Source: Bretschneidera sinensis (lineage: Eukaryota > Streptophyta > Magnoliopsida > Brassicales > Akaniaceae). Taken from it: a stretch of 64,000 nucleotides of DNA. Below the pieces are notes generated by a model, which was not told where the DNA came from, did not search any database, and worked only from the letters and a program-made list of their open reading frames with translations. The translations under genes were made by a program, and so were the position numbers. Below are positions 44,935-56,681 of this stretch, piece after piece. Location of the stretch: the NCBI GenBank assembly GCA_023935145.1, contig CM043698.1, positions 142,121,001-142,185,000 of the forward strand, written 5' to 3'. Every line of letters begins with the position of its first letter. Positions within the stretch are counted from its first letter, which is position 1.

Positions 44935-47172
44935 CACCCCCAAACTTACGTTTTTGCTTGTCCTCGAGAAAACTAGAACAAAATTCTATGCACACACATC
45001 CTAAGAGTGCGAGATGGTTTGATTAGATTTGATATAACATGCCTCAAAGATTGCATAAAAATCATAACGCAAGAAAACTTTCCAAATGCTGCAAATGTCT
45101 AGAATTTCAAATTTATTGGCAGCTTTATCTTACATCAAATTCTTCAAACGTGTGTGTGTGTAACACCTTTATAAACTTAATCATCTCGCCATTCTGATCG
45201 GTTTATGCAAGCAAGTAGGATAATGCCAATCTTTCAAAGTCCATAAGCTTGCTTTTCACACCACTCTCCACTAATGTAGGCCATGACAATACCCAAGATC
45301 ACCAGGACTTTATTCTGCCTATAACTTTGGCTAAGGTTAAGGTATGGTAAAAGATTGATTTGAGGCTCACATCACCTTAAGCACATCAACCAATAAAAAT
45401 TTTATTTCGAACTTTCCCTCAGTTATCATGGAATACTTCTAATACTTTTGCTATTGTCACATCTTCTTCTTCTTCTTCTTCTTTTTCTTTTTTTCTCTTT
45501 TTTTTCTTTTTTTCGTATGCTTGTACTATAGTAGCACTAGTCTTTGTTTCCGTGTGCATTACTAAAACTATAACATAGCATATACACGACGATCAAACAC
45601 AGCTTTGCCAGCTGCCTGTGTTAGGCAGAATACAACTTGATCAAATAGTTCGTGTGGTAAACCTTTTTAACTTCGATCTTTCCATTGGTCACTCTCGAGA
45701 GGAAATATGTGATACTTATCATAGCCAAGTGAAGACTACTTTCTCTTGCTCAATCCTCTGTCACCACTTAAGAGAATAGTCCATTTATTAATCAATGTGC
45801 TTACAGGTGAAAGGTGGAGATATTTTTTTTTATTTTTTTGAAATGGAAATAGGTTAGATGATTGGGTGACAAAACAACATGTATCCAAGCTCAAAAGGGA
45901 AAACAAAGGATAATCACATATCAAGGGTTGGCTAGAAAGGCTCAAACTTTCCAAACATGGCATGGATCCTTTCTTTGGTATAGTACTACCTAGGATTTCG
46001 CCTCAAGTGGTCTTCAAACAAGTTCTAGAGTCCAAGAGATCACAAGACTACACTGCTCACATAAACGTTCTCTGAAACAGCAAGACAACAAAGTGCTTAG
46101 GTGTAAGTGCTCATTGAGTTCAAAGAGTTCGATGTAAAATAAGTCCAACAACAAATTCAAGCACACAGACAAACGCCAAATTTTTCAAATTTTCAATGGC
46201 TATAATCAAGTCAATCTATTTCTCACCATCGGAAAAATCAAAATCAAACACAAACAACAGAAAGCACTCAGATAAAACAAATAGAAAAATAACTAGAAAC
46301 ATGAGCAGTGCACAACACTCAGATAAAGTTCCCACCCCCAAACTTAAATGATACATTGTCCGCAATGTATAGAATTTGAATTATAAAGTTAGAGAAGGGA
46401 ACTCCCCTGATTAGTCGGAGGCCGAATCAATCGTCTTTGTCAATGTCCTCATCCTCATTATCACTGCTATGATCGGGATATGGTGGTAGGGGAGAAATCT
46501 TACTTGATTAAAAGACATCAACAACACCCAAAATCACTTGGGAGGAGTGATTCTCGGGAGGAATGGAAGCTATCCATGGTGGAAAATGCAAAAAACCCTT
46601 GATTATGTGGTGCGATGGGAACGAGAAGTGAAATTTCGGTGTTTTGGAGAGGGGGAGCAGCTGGAATTCTAATTTTAGAGTGCCCTAACTGTGGAAGGGC
46701 TGTGAATTTAAATGTTAATTTGCGACTTGGCGCTGCAGCTTCCACTTTCCAGCGTTGCAGCGCTGGATTTCTGGGCAGATTTAACGTGCGTGAGTGCAGA
46801 ACCGGCTTGTAGGTGCAGGTCCTGGCGTTGCAGCACTGAAATTGTGAGGCTACAGCGCTGGATATCTGACCTGGACAACGTATAAATGAAAGACCTGGTG
46901 TTGCAGTGCTAGAAATGTGAGGCTGCAGCGCTGGATTGCTGTCTTGACTCCAAGTAGAGCTGAAAAATAAACCAAAAATACATTTTAAAGCAACAAAAAT
47001 TTAACTAACAGACAAACCAAACAAAACAAAAAATTAAACAAACAAAACAAATTCAAAAGACAATAAAAAAAAACAAATTGTTAGTTCTAATTTATAGTCT
47101 TTAGCATGACTTTCTGATTTATAGCTCTTGGAGAATGGTTGTGGATGATTGAGGGTCAAATGTCTCCATGAT
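44935..47172 (-). other. 3' non-coding region of the innermost gypsy element
   Basis: A purine tract at the LTR edge and a second AAGTTTGGGGGTGG at about 46334-46347 flank non-coding DNA with T-rich and TTC-repeat tracts (about 45464-45515). A further set of CTGCAG boxes is at 46733-46928. No frame of coding character was seen. Confidence 0.7.
46733..46928 (-). promoter_or_regulatory. Internal set of paired CTGCAG-type boxes
   Basis: Pairs at 46733 and 46755, 46829 and 46850, 46901 and 46923 have spacings 22, 21 and 22. Cores are CTGCAG, TTGCAG or CTACAG. The LTR pattern thus recurs inside the element, next to the gag-pol end. Confidence 0.5.
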
Positions 47173-49800
47173 TTAGTGCTTCAATCTGTGCCCATTGACC
47201 TTGAATGTCTCCTTGTTTTTCTTGTGTTGTAATTCAATAGCACCAAAAGGTGAGACACTTATCACGGTGTACGGTCCAGTCCACTGAGATTTCAGCTTTC
47301 TTGGAAATATGTGCCTTCTTAGGACTTCCAGCAACCGTTCTTCCATTTTACCTGTCAACGAAGAAGATATTATCATAGGGAAAATATTTTTCTCTAAATA
47401 AGCATATTTTAAATGAGCAAGCAAAGTTTTCAATTCAGTTATTATTATTTGTTCTTCTGGCACTTCTTTTCCCATTTCAAACTCCAAGTTCCTTGCTTCT
47501 TCTTTGATGATGAGTTTTTCAGTGGTATTAGTTCCTGATTCCATGATGCATCCCTCCAAAGTATCTTCATTTAATGTTTTCTCCTGAAACTCCTCAATGA
47601 GGTTATCAACAATATCCACTTGAAAACAAGAAGAAGTAGAAAAGCCAGAAGGGTATTTCATAATTTTATACATATCAAAAACTGCTTGCTCATCATTGAC
47701 CCTTAAAGTCAATTTCCCTTGTTGTACATCAATTAGGGCTCTCCCTGTAGCAAGGAATGGACGTCCAAGTATAAGAGGTACCTCACGATCCTCTTCCATG
47801 TCGAGAACAATGAAGTCTACAGGGAATATAAATTTATCAACCTTTACCAGTACATCTTCTATAATTCTTCGTGGTCTCTTAATAGATCGATCAGCTAATT
47901 GCAATGACATTATTGTTGTTTTGATTTCTTCTAATCCAAGTTTCCTGAAAATGGAAAGAGGTATAAGATTGATACTTGCACCAAGGTCACATAAAGCTTT
48001 ATTAAAAATGAATTTCCTAAAGTGCAAGGTATAGTAAAACTCCCTGGATCTTTTAATTTTGGAGGTAGCTTGTTTTGCAGTATAGCGCTGCACTCTTCAG
48101 TTAACATTACCGTTTCGTGTTCCTCGAGCTTCCGTTTATTAGACAAAATTTCTTTTAAAAATTTAGTGTAACTAGGCATCTGTGCTAAGGCCTCTGCAAA
48201 TGGAATGTTAATATGCAATTTCTTGAAAATCTCTAAAAATTTTGAAAATTGCTTATCTAATTTTTCTTTTATAAATTTCTGAGGATAGAGAAGAGGTGGC
48301 ATATATTTAGTTTTAGGGTTAGAATCGATCAAACCTTTACCAGTACATTTCTTTGCTGAAACACGTTTCTCCTCTTGCTTAGTCTCTTCTTTCTCGCCTT
48401 CTTGATGAGTGATTTCTTTAGGTCGTGACTCTTCCAATTGTGTGCCGCTCCTTAGTGCTATGGCCATGACATCCTCCTTAGGATTCTTTTCTGTGTTGCT
48501 CGGGAGAGAGCCTTGTGCACGTCCAGAAATTATAGTTGCTAGTTGACCCACCTGAACTTCCAGATTTTTGATGGATGCTTCTTGATTTTGGAACCTAGTT
48601 TCTGCTGCATTTAAGAATTTGGCCATCATGTCCTCCAAGTTGGACTTTTGTTCTTGAGGTGGGTATTCAGGAGGAGGTTGTTTCGCATTGCTTTGATTCC
48701 AAGACAGATTCGGGTGATTCTTCCATCCCGGATTATATGTATTGCTGTATGGATTGTTTTGCCTGTGAAAATTTGAAACAAAGTTAGCTTGTTCAGCAGA
48801 TGAATTATATGCAAACTGATTACCTGCTTGACAGTTACTGCTATGGTGGCCACTACCACCACACAATTCACATATAACATGTGTAGTAGGATAAAATCCA
48901 TCTATCTTCTTGGTGAGAACCTCCATTTGTGCTGTTAAAGCTGCAACAGCATCTATATTGTGCAATCTTGAGGTTTTGTTTACAGGTAGCCTTTCAACTG
49001 GCCATTAATAAGAATTTGTGGCCATCTCTTCTAGTAATTCAAGAGCCTTTTTTGGAGTTTTTCTCATGATCGTGCCACCTGCAGCTGCATCAATCATATT
49101 TCGGGTTGCACTAGTTAAACCGTTATAAAAAGTTTGTACCTGCATCCAAGTGGGCAACTCGTGATGAGGACATCTTCTCAACAGGTCTTTAAAACGTTCC
49201 CATGCCTCATAGAGTGACTCTCGATCGACCTGCAAAAATATAGTAATTTCATTTCGTAACTTTACAGTTTTTGCAGGAGGGAAGTATTTCCCTAAAAAAA
49301 AATTGTGCCAATTCTGCCCATGTCGTTATGGATCCGGCTGGCAAAGAAGTTAACCAGCTTTTTGCTTTATCCCTCAATGAGAATGGGAAAATCCTTAAGC
49401 GAATTGCATCCTCCGATACTCCGTTATGCTTGAATGTGTCACAAATTTCCAGGAAATTAGTCAAGTGAACATTTGGATCCTATTGCGATAGGCCCCCAAA
49501 TTGTACTGAATGCTGAATCATCTGAATGATGGCGGGCTTAATTTCAAAATTGTTCGCTTGTATAGGTGGTCTCCCAATGCTAGATTCAACACCATCCATC
49601 TTTGGCATGGCATAATCCCACAGTGCATGTTGCAGCTCTGCATTGTTTCCTTCTGCCATTGTGTCAACTGTTACTGGTGCTGCTCTTCTCAAAGCGTGAA
49701 AAGTGCACTCAATCTCTGGATTCAATTCCGCAAGTATTCTCCCACTAGTATGTGTCATGCACTTGTAACAAAAACACTGCAAAATAGACTTAAAAACCAA
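47173..49800 (-). pseudogene. Athila-like gag-protease fused to integrase C-terminal tail
   Basis: Gag starts near 49659 (MAEGNNAELQHALWDYAMP). TAG at 49480-49482 interrupts GGLSQ and DPNVHLTNFLEICDTFKH. A shift in the run at about 49293-49301 leads to the frame with SLYEAWERFKDLLRRCPHH, then a TAA near 49003, then the zinc knuckle CELCGGSGHHSSNC and NTYNPGWKNHPNLSW. Another shift near 48020 leads to the protease (ALCDLGASINLIPLS, GRPFLATGRALIDV). After LKYAYLEKNIFPMIISSSLT and 13 further residues the frame goes straight into FPRKLKSQWTGPYTVISV and TFKVNGHRLKH, the end of integrase. RT, RNase H and the integrase core are deleted. Confidence 0.9.
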
Positions 49801-49858
49801 ATTAATAAACTCTCAAATTAACTAGCAGAATCACAATAAATGTAATATTTTATTTCAA

Positions 49859-49876
49859 TCCCCGGCAACGGCGCTA
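49859..49876 (-). promoter_or_regulatory. Primer binding site, tRNA-Asp type
   Basis: The minus strand reads TAGCGCCGTTGCCGGGGA, one mismatch to the tRNA-Asp complement, six bases from the LTR. Confidence 0.88.
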
Positions 49877-49882
49877 AAAACT

Positions 49883-51329
49883 TGATGCGATGAAATTGAC
49901 ACTAGCAAGTGCACTAATCGTTCAAGTAATAAAATGATGAGTAAATATCGTTCCCAACGAGGACTGAGCAAATACTACAAAAATTATGACTCGACTCTTA
50001 TTGTTATTTGAGCAAACGAATAATTGTCGAAGAAAAGGTTACTAACAATTAACTAAAAGGGAAAAACAGAACGCAATAGTAAATAAAGGAAGACTTGCAA
50101 ACTTTGGAATGAAGACTCTTATGAACTAATGTGCTAAGGACTCGACTTCACCTAAACCATAATTGACGAGAGTTTCGAATGGACAAGTTTCGTTTAATAC
50201 GTTTTTCAAGATGGTAGAATCCCCAATAAATTGGTTATCCATATTCCAGGTCTAACCACAATCTCAAGAATCATTAACTTCAAATATCCGTATTCCAGAT
50301 CTATTCTAGATTAATTCAAATTAAGAAGCATTAAGTGTTTTTGGATTCCTTTCAGTTAAATCTCCCTATTCGGTTACGATTTAAGCGGACCACATGAACT
50401 TCCTAGAATCCCTATTCGGTTACTCCTATTTCATTCATGGCATAGTTTACCCTGGCCTTTGCATAGATAATAATCCAATATCATATTTATTAGTTTAACC
50501 ATTCATGAAAGCACGGCTTCTTTATTCGACACATCACCATGCCCAAAGAAGGAATCAAAATAATAAAAAGCATTAAGAACAATAAAACACACTCTTTGAA
50601 AAACACATTAAATTCCACTTGTCCAAATAACAACTCAAGATACAGGTTTAGGATCCATCTATCCTTAACACAAAATTATCTACTCCATAATAATATTCAA
50701 ACAAACCATGTTCATATTATAAAACATCAATATAGCTAGATAAGAATAATACAAAACTGGAGAAGAATGATTTAAAAGCTTGATGCGTAGCCTCCCGGAG
50801 TATCTCCAACTCTCCTTTTGCGTCTCCTCTTCTCCAAATTCTGTTTTCTTCTTCTACAGCCGTGCTCCCCCTTCTTGTTCAGCTAGGGTTTGTATTTATA
50901 GCTTTCAAATTAGCGGGCTGGCGCTGCAGCTTCAGCATCCCAACGCTGCAGCGTCGAGATGTAATTTCTAACCCTATTCTGGCGCTGCAGCTCCAACTTT
51001 CTGGCACTACAGTGCAAACTTTCTGTCCAAATCCTCTCTTTTTTTCACCTACCAGCACTGCAGCGCCAACATCCCAGCGCTGCAGCCTTGAGTTTCTGTC
51101 TTCTTTGTGCATTTTGGCCTTCCAGTGCTCTCCAACACTCTAGCAAGTGTCTGCACAATAAATTTCCATGACTTAGCATTGATAAATCAACTATAATAAC
51201 TTATTAGTAGAATAAGAAAAACTAAACTCAAATTGCTAAAAACATATGCAACATAATTCTAATGCTTAAGATCAACACCAAAAACGTGCCTAAAAGCAGT
51301 ATAATAACATGATTTATTCAGAGTTATCA
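49883..51329 (-). mobile_element. 5' LTR of the innermost gypsy element
   Basis: Full-length partner of 43487-44934. The CTGCAG pair at 50924 and 50946 keeps the 22-base spacing. The element ends at TTATCA, then CTTTA. Confidence 0.93.
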
Positions 51330-51334
51330 CTTTA

Positions 51335-51945
51335 GCCTTCTCTTAGGTGCGTGAATGCAAGGTTAAAATGCGCAGCACCACTTAGGATTGACGAAGGGCC
51401 ATGGTTAAGTGGTCATCAAGATCTAAAGGTGGAGAATGACACACAAGATTAGACAAGAAGTTGGTGCACTATATAAAGGGTCACCTAGGTTCAATCTCAA
51501 CAACAAGACACAAGAATGTGATGATGTAACTTGTGAGACATGTGTGTGAATGAGAGAATTATGTGAGAGTGCAAAGACACAGATATACAAGAGGGACTCA
51601 TTGTAGAGAGGCTAGTTGTAAAGAATAGAGGGTAGTAGAGAATTGATAGAAAGCATTGTAATAGGTCTATCACTTTCTCATTCTCTTCTTGGTTTCTTCA
51701 AGAACTTGAGGTTTCTTAAAGGGGGTTGCTGAATTATAAGAACCATTGATTTAGTGCAGAGAGTTCGGAGGAACTCACAGGGATGTAGGCACATTGTCGA
51801 ACCTCGATAACAAATTGCTTGTCTTCTTTCATTATTTGATTTTCTGTTCTTGTGTTCGATTGTTGTAGTTCTTTCTACAAGTCATTCTAGACTTGGGTGT
51901 TTGGAAGATCACCACCTGGGCATCTTGTCAAGGTGATTTCCAACA
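51335..51945 (+). mobile_element. 3' LTR of the copia element, second part
   Basis: Continues the LTR after the inner gypsy: GCCTTCTCTTAGGTGCGTG onward, matching 38926-39534, with TATATAAAG at about 51470-51478 and the end GATTTCCAACA. Confidence 0.92.
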
Positions 51946-54900
51946 TAAACTTTAAGACGTACTCGATCGTGAAGCCATCGAGACTACAGAGGATAAGCCC
52001 TGCCACGCTTCTAAGTGAATTTGAGGATCCATCTACATGGAGGGCCCATTCAAGAGGATCGCTTGGATCAATGGACAGGGTTGTTTCTACAATGAAGTCT
52101 ACCAAGGCCTGACCCATGACCGCCTGTCAAAGACTGTAGCAGATATCGAATTCTCCCAGCTCTATCGCCCACTTCACCATTCTCCCAGAGATACTCGGAT
52201 TATGTAGGACTTGCCTTAGGGGCTGATCTGTCAAGAGGATGATGGTGTGCGCCTGAAAATAAGCTTGGAGCTTCCACGCGGCTACCACGAAGGCGTAGGC
52301 CATTTTCTTAATAGGAGTATACCTTGCCTCGGCTTCATAGAGAATTCTACTGATATAGTAAATGGGTTTCTGGATGCCTGCCTCTTCCCAGATGAGGACA
52401 AAGGCCACAGTGTTTTGCCCAGCTGATAAATACAGGAATAGTTCCTCACCCGAGAGCGGCTTGGTTAGGAGTGGGGGTGAACTCAGATATTTCTTCAAAG
52501 TTTCAAAAGCTTCCTAGCAACTTTCAGACCAGGAGAAATCTTTCACCTTCTTGATGGCCCTAAAGAACGGTAGACATCTCTCCACAAATTTGGACATGAA
52601 TCAGTTTAGCGCGGTGACATTGTCGGTGAACAGCTGGACTTCTTTCACGGACTTAGGAGGCCATATCGAAAATGACTTTTATCTTCTCTATGTTGACTTC
52701 TATTCCCCTTTGGGTGACCATGAAGCCTAGAAATTTCTCTCCTGTCACCTCGAATGCACATTTTGATGGATTCAATCTCAAATTATGCTTGTGCAGCACT
52801 ACAAATGCTTTTTTTAGTTCGGAACTGTGGTTCCACGCCTTTGTACTTTTGACTAGTAGGTTGTCCACATAGACCTCCATATTATGCCTTATCTACTCTT
52901 TGAAGATTTTGTTTACTAACCTTTGGTAGGTCGCCCCTGCGTTCTTGAGTCCGAAGGGCATAATTTTATAGTAGTATAGCCCTTGGTCTATGAAAAAGGT
53001 GGTTTTCTCCTGGTCTGGCCTATGCATGAAGATCTGATTGTAGCCAGAATAGGCGTCCATGAAAGAGAAAAGTTCATACCCTGAAGTGGCGTCCACCATC
53101 TGATCAACCCGATGGAGGGTGAAGCTATCTTTCGGGCAAGTTTTGTTTAAATTGGTAAAGTAGATGCAAATCCACCACTTGCCACTAGCTTTCCAGACCA
53201 TTACCACATTTGACACCCACTCGGGGTACCTTACCTCTCGGACGAAGCCGACCTCAAGCAGTTTATTTACTTCAGCATTGATAGCAACCTGGCATTCTGG
53301 GGCAAAAGTCCTATTCTTTTGAATGACTGGCTTACACTTTGGGTCTACATTCAAGCGATGCTCAATGGTTCCAAGGTTGATCCCTGGTATGTCTGATGCT
53401 AACCAGGCGAACAGGTCTTTGTTTTTTTGAAGAAGAGAGAGGAGTTCTTTCCTGTGCCCTTCAGAGAGGTTTGCTCCTATCAGGACGGTTCGGGTGGGGT
53501 CCTCCCTGAGGGGTACTGAAGTTAGCTCTTCTATAGGCCGTCCCCTTGGGGTCTTCATCTCATCCCTGAGAGCTTCCACTTTAAAGGGTAGGGCCTCAAT
53601 CTTCTTTCCTTCCTTGACAGCGTTCAGATAACAAGCCCGAGAAACTTTTTGATCTCCCCTGATCACTTCCACACCCTCATTAGTGGGAAATTTGACTTTC
53701 AGATGATAAGTGGAGACAATGACTTTCAGTTTGTTGAGGGTAGGTCGGCTGATGATCATATTGTAAGAGAAGGGCTGCTTGGCTACCAGGAAGGTGGTCT
53801 GTACTATGGATGTCTTTAGCGTTGTTCCTGTAGTGACTGGGAGGACTATGCTTCCTGCGGCGAATACTGGAGATCCATCTAAACCATAGAGGGGTGTTGC
53901 GGCTGGCTCTAGGTGCCAGTCCTTCAGCTTCATGCACTTAAAAGCATCATAGAACAATATGTCCATCGAGCTTCCGTTGTCAATCAGGACACACCGTATC
54001 TCATGGTTAGCTACCAAGAGAGAGATCACCACCGTATCGTCATGAGAAGTCTGCACGTTTTCTAGGTTATCTTTTGTAAAGGGGATTACTAGCCCTGTCC
54101 TCCTCCTCTTATGAGGGCTATTGACGGAGGCTACAACCCTGACGTATGTTTTACTACTCTGCCTTGAACCGCCCCCGGCAGTTGGACCTCCGCAAATTGT
54201 CTTGATGATTCGGGTAGTGGTGGCCATCTCTTGCTTCTTCTGAGTGGGCTCTTCCTGCTCAATTCTAGGGTCTCTTTGAGGGTCCCACCATTCTGGCTAT
54301 TGGGGATAGTGATGCCCGGTATCTCTTCTTGGTTGGGTAGGTACATCCCTTCTCCAAGACCCTGTAAACTTCTTTAGGTGCCCTCGGCTAATGAGGCCCT
54401 CAATTTGCTCCTTTAAATTATGGCATTCCTCGGTATCATGGCCATAATTCTTATGGAATCGGCACCATCGTCTCTAATCCCAACCGAGATGCAGCTTCCT
54501 GGGTGGCCATTGGAGAATAGACTTGTCCTGAAGCTACATGAGGACGTTGGTCCTAGTTCTATTGAGGGGAGTGAAGCCGTCAACTCGAGGGTGGGGCCTA
54601 TACCTGTTCTTTTGATAGGGTCTCTTGATCGCTTCTCTCTAAGGGTCAGGATCCTTTCTCTTCTTTTCTGTTTCACCCTCTCTCTTTCTTCTAAAGGCCT
54701 GGTCGTCTTCTGCTAGTATGTACTTCTCAGCCCGAGCTAAGATCTCATTCATGTCTTCAGGTGGGCGTCGAGAGAGTTTGGAGCTGAAGATACCAGACCT
54801 CAACCCATTCTTAAATACCATTACTTCGATATTTGGGTCGAGGTCAGGAATTTTCCATGCGGCTGTATTAAACCGGGATATGTAAGCCTGAAGTCTCCCT

Positions 54901-55772
54901 CATCGATGTTGAATAATGTTAAACAGGCTCTCTGAGGTTTTCTTGGGCCCCTTACTACTGAGAAAGTGTGAGGCAAAGGTGTAACTGAGTTCTTTGAAAT
55001 TGCTGATGCTTCCTGGCTTCAAACGCGAATACCAGGTACCTGCAACCTTCTAGAGAATTAAGGGGAAGACACAGCACATGACAGGGTCGGCATGCTGGTG
55101 TAGCATCGTAGTTGTTTTGTAGTGTTGTAGATGGTCTAGGGGATCCGCGGAGCCATCATACTTTCTCACTTACGGCATTCTGAAGTTTGGTTGAAGTGGG
55201 GTTTCGAGAACATCTTCCGTGAATGGAGGATCTTGGATGCTAAGTTCGTCCATGATACTGAGATTTTTGTGTCTCAGAGCTAAGTCTATTTTTTCTTCCA
55301 TTTCTTCGAACTGTCTGTCTAAATTGAAGTTTCTTTTTTAGGATGAGCTTTCCTTGGACCGGCTGTAATGCAGCGAGGGCTCAGTAGGGGGCTGGTCATA
55401 GGTTGGGTCACCATTGCTGGATGACTCCGCTTGCTTGGAAGCTTGGTGAGGAGAGAAGGAAGGTTGTTGACCTCCTCCCTGAACTTGGGCTGCTAGGTTA
55501 GCTATCATTCTGGAGAGCTCCTAGAACTGAGCTTGAGTTACTAGGGCCTGAGAATGCGCAGCCGCTTCCTCGTAGTTATGAGAGTTGGTTCCGGAGAGAT
55601 AAGGGCGTTTTTCTCCCGCAGGGGGCCTCCTGCTTGACCCAGGGGTTGCATGCTCGGGGATTGCAGGGAACTTGGGTCCAGATTGTTGGCTGCGGGCACT
55701 GCCTCGGATAGGGGCAGAACATGCTGTTGGGGCTTCTTTGTCGGTTCTTTTGGCACTGCTTCTTGGTGGCAT
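51946..55772 (-). pseudogene. Tat gag-protease-RT and first part of RNase H
   Basis: ATG at 55772 (MPPRSSAKRTDKEAPTAC). A single frame runs for over 3 kb, broken only by stops (at least eight before the protease). Gag words are YDGSADPLDHLQHYKT, EDMNEILARAEKYILAEDDQ and [18 protein letters not shown]. The protease has LIDNGSSMDILF (Asp codon at 53979-53981). The RT has EWVSNVVMVWKASGKWWICI and FMDAYSGYNQIFMHRPDQEK; a TAG at 52890-52892 precedes EVYVDNLLVKS, where the second Asp of YVDD is Asn. A shift near 52655 leads on to RNase H (YYISRILYEAEARYTPIKKM, HVDGSSNS). The copia element cuts the frame after YVLKF. Both RT and the later integrase have lost a catalytic residue. Confidence 0.9.
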
Positions 55773-55830
55773 TGTAACAGATGAGTTTTTTTGTACTTCT
55801 TCTCTTTTACTATAGCGAGAGATTGTGGTT

Positions 55831-55848
55831 TCCCACGGACAGCGCTAA
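55831..55848 (-). promoter_or_regulatory. Primer binding site of the Tat element
   Basis: The minus strand reads TTAGCGCTGTCCGTGGGA, close to the Tat-type site TGGCGCCGTCTGTGGGA, two bases from the LTR. Confidence 0.7.
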
Positions 55849-55850
55849 TC

Positions 55851-56462
55851 TATTGATGCCAAAAATCATCGCTGCTGACACGGCCTAGGTGCTGACGTGG
55901 CTGGGGTGTTGATTGGGACCTACACAAGTCACAGTGGTGAATTAAAAACCCTCACAAGGAGGGGAGAGGGAGACCTTCGAGGGCACTCCGATGCTTAAAT
56001 TAGAATGAGAGCTTAGAACGGGCCAGGGCTCGGTACTTAATCTTAAAGCAATTTGGATGTAAAGACAGAAGTGTGTATATCTGAAATGAACTTCATACCT
56101 CCGCCTTCTTATAGTTCCCTGGGTAGGTGTGGCCCATGTGGAGGGTATAGCCTTGCCCATACCGTTTCTACTTGCAGGGGTTAGGTTCTAATGGCGTGTA
56201 TCAGGGTGTTGAGTGTGTCAGGGTGATAACATGTTATAGAAGGGTTAAGGTTGCTAACCATGCTTTGAAGTGGCGAAGGTATGACCTGTGCGTTCCACGT
56301 GTGCTTTATCATGCTGAGGGGACTCGACACGTGTCGTGGCCCTGTAGGTGACATCCGGGCCCATGTGTAGGTTTATTGGGCCATTCCTTATCGGGCCGAA
56401 GTGTTATGGGCTTCATCAATGGGCTGTCTCTTATTGGGCTGGTAGTCTTTTGGGATGCATCA
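55851..56462 (-). mobile_element. 5' LTR of the Tat element
   Basis: 612 bp, same length as 30591-31202. The TATA-like CTATAAGAAGG is on the minus strand at about 56104-56115. The outer end GGGATGCATCA is followed by the duplication CCTGC. Confidence 0.92.
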
Positions 56463-56681
56463 CCTGCTATTACAAAATTGAATTAGTTTTCAAATCAAAT
56501 ATTATTTGACACTTTGAAAAAGAACAAAAAGCCATAAATCTTACAGTAAGTCATAAATCCATTTTGTCCCACTTGATTGGATAGTCCTATTGTAAGAATT
56601 AGACGACGACACTTGTGTAGTGAAGAGGTCTGAGCTAGTTGGACACTAAAAAAAATATGAAGCTTTTAGAGAGTTTCATTA

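Larger units (their letters stand above)
43487..51329 (-). mobile_element. Innermost Athila-like gypsy element with internal pol deletion
   Basis: LTRs at 43487-44934 and 49883-51329 (1448 and 1447 bp, about 96% identity by eye), a perfect CTTTA duplication (43482-43486 and 51330-51334), a tRNA-Asp primer site with one mismatch, gag-protease joined to the integrase tail, and a 2.2-kb non-coding 3' region. The uninterrupted target can be read in the copia 5' LTR near 38921. An LTR of the same family starts at 62866. Confidence 0.94.
38561..51945 (+). mobile_element. Ty1/copia retrotransposon inserted in the Tat RNase H, itself interrupted
   Basis: The 5' LTR is 38561-39534. The 3' LTR starts at 43149, is split by the gypsy element 43487-51329, and ends at 51945. 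Flanks are CAAAC and TAAAC, a target duplication with one mismatch. Across the junction the RNase H of the Tat element continues in sense (YVLKF before, FEFKTSNNE after). The coding region has frameshifts and large RT deletions, so the element is defective. Without the inner insertion it is about 5.5 kb. Confidence 0.93.
30591..56462 (-). mobile_element. Tat-lineage Ty3/gypsy retrotransposon containing two nested insertions
   Basis: The LTRs at 30591-31202 and 55851-56462 are both 612 bp, with a perfect CCTGC duplication outside (30586-30590 and 56463-56467). Minus-strand order is LTR, primer site, gag, protease, RT, RNase H, integrase, antisense ORFs with a 48-bp minisatellite, purine tract, LTR. 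The copia element at 38561-51945 is inserted in RNase H. Without it the element would be about 12.5 kb. LTR identity is about 92% by eye, so it is the oldest layer of the nest. An antisense additional ORF and 3' tandem repeats are known traits of the Tat lineage. Confidence 0.93.
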
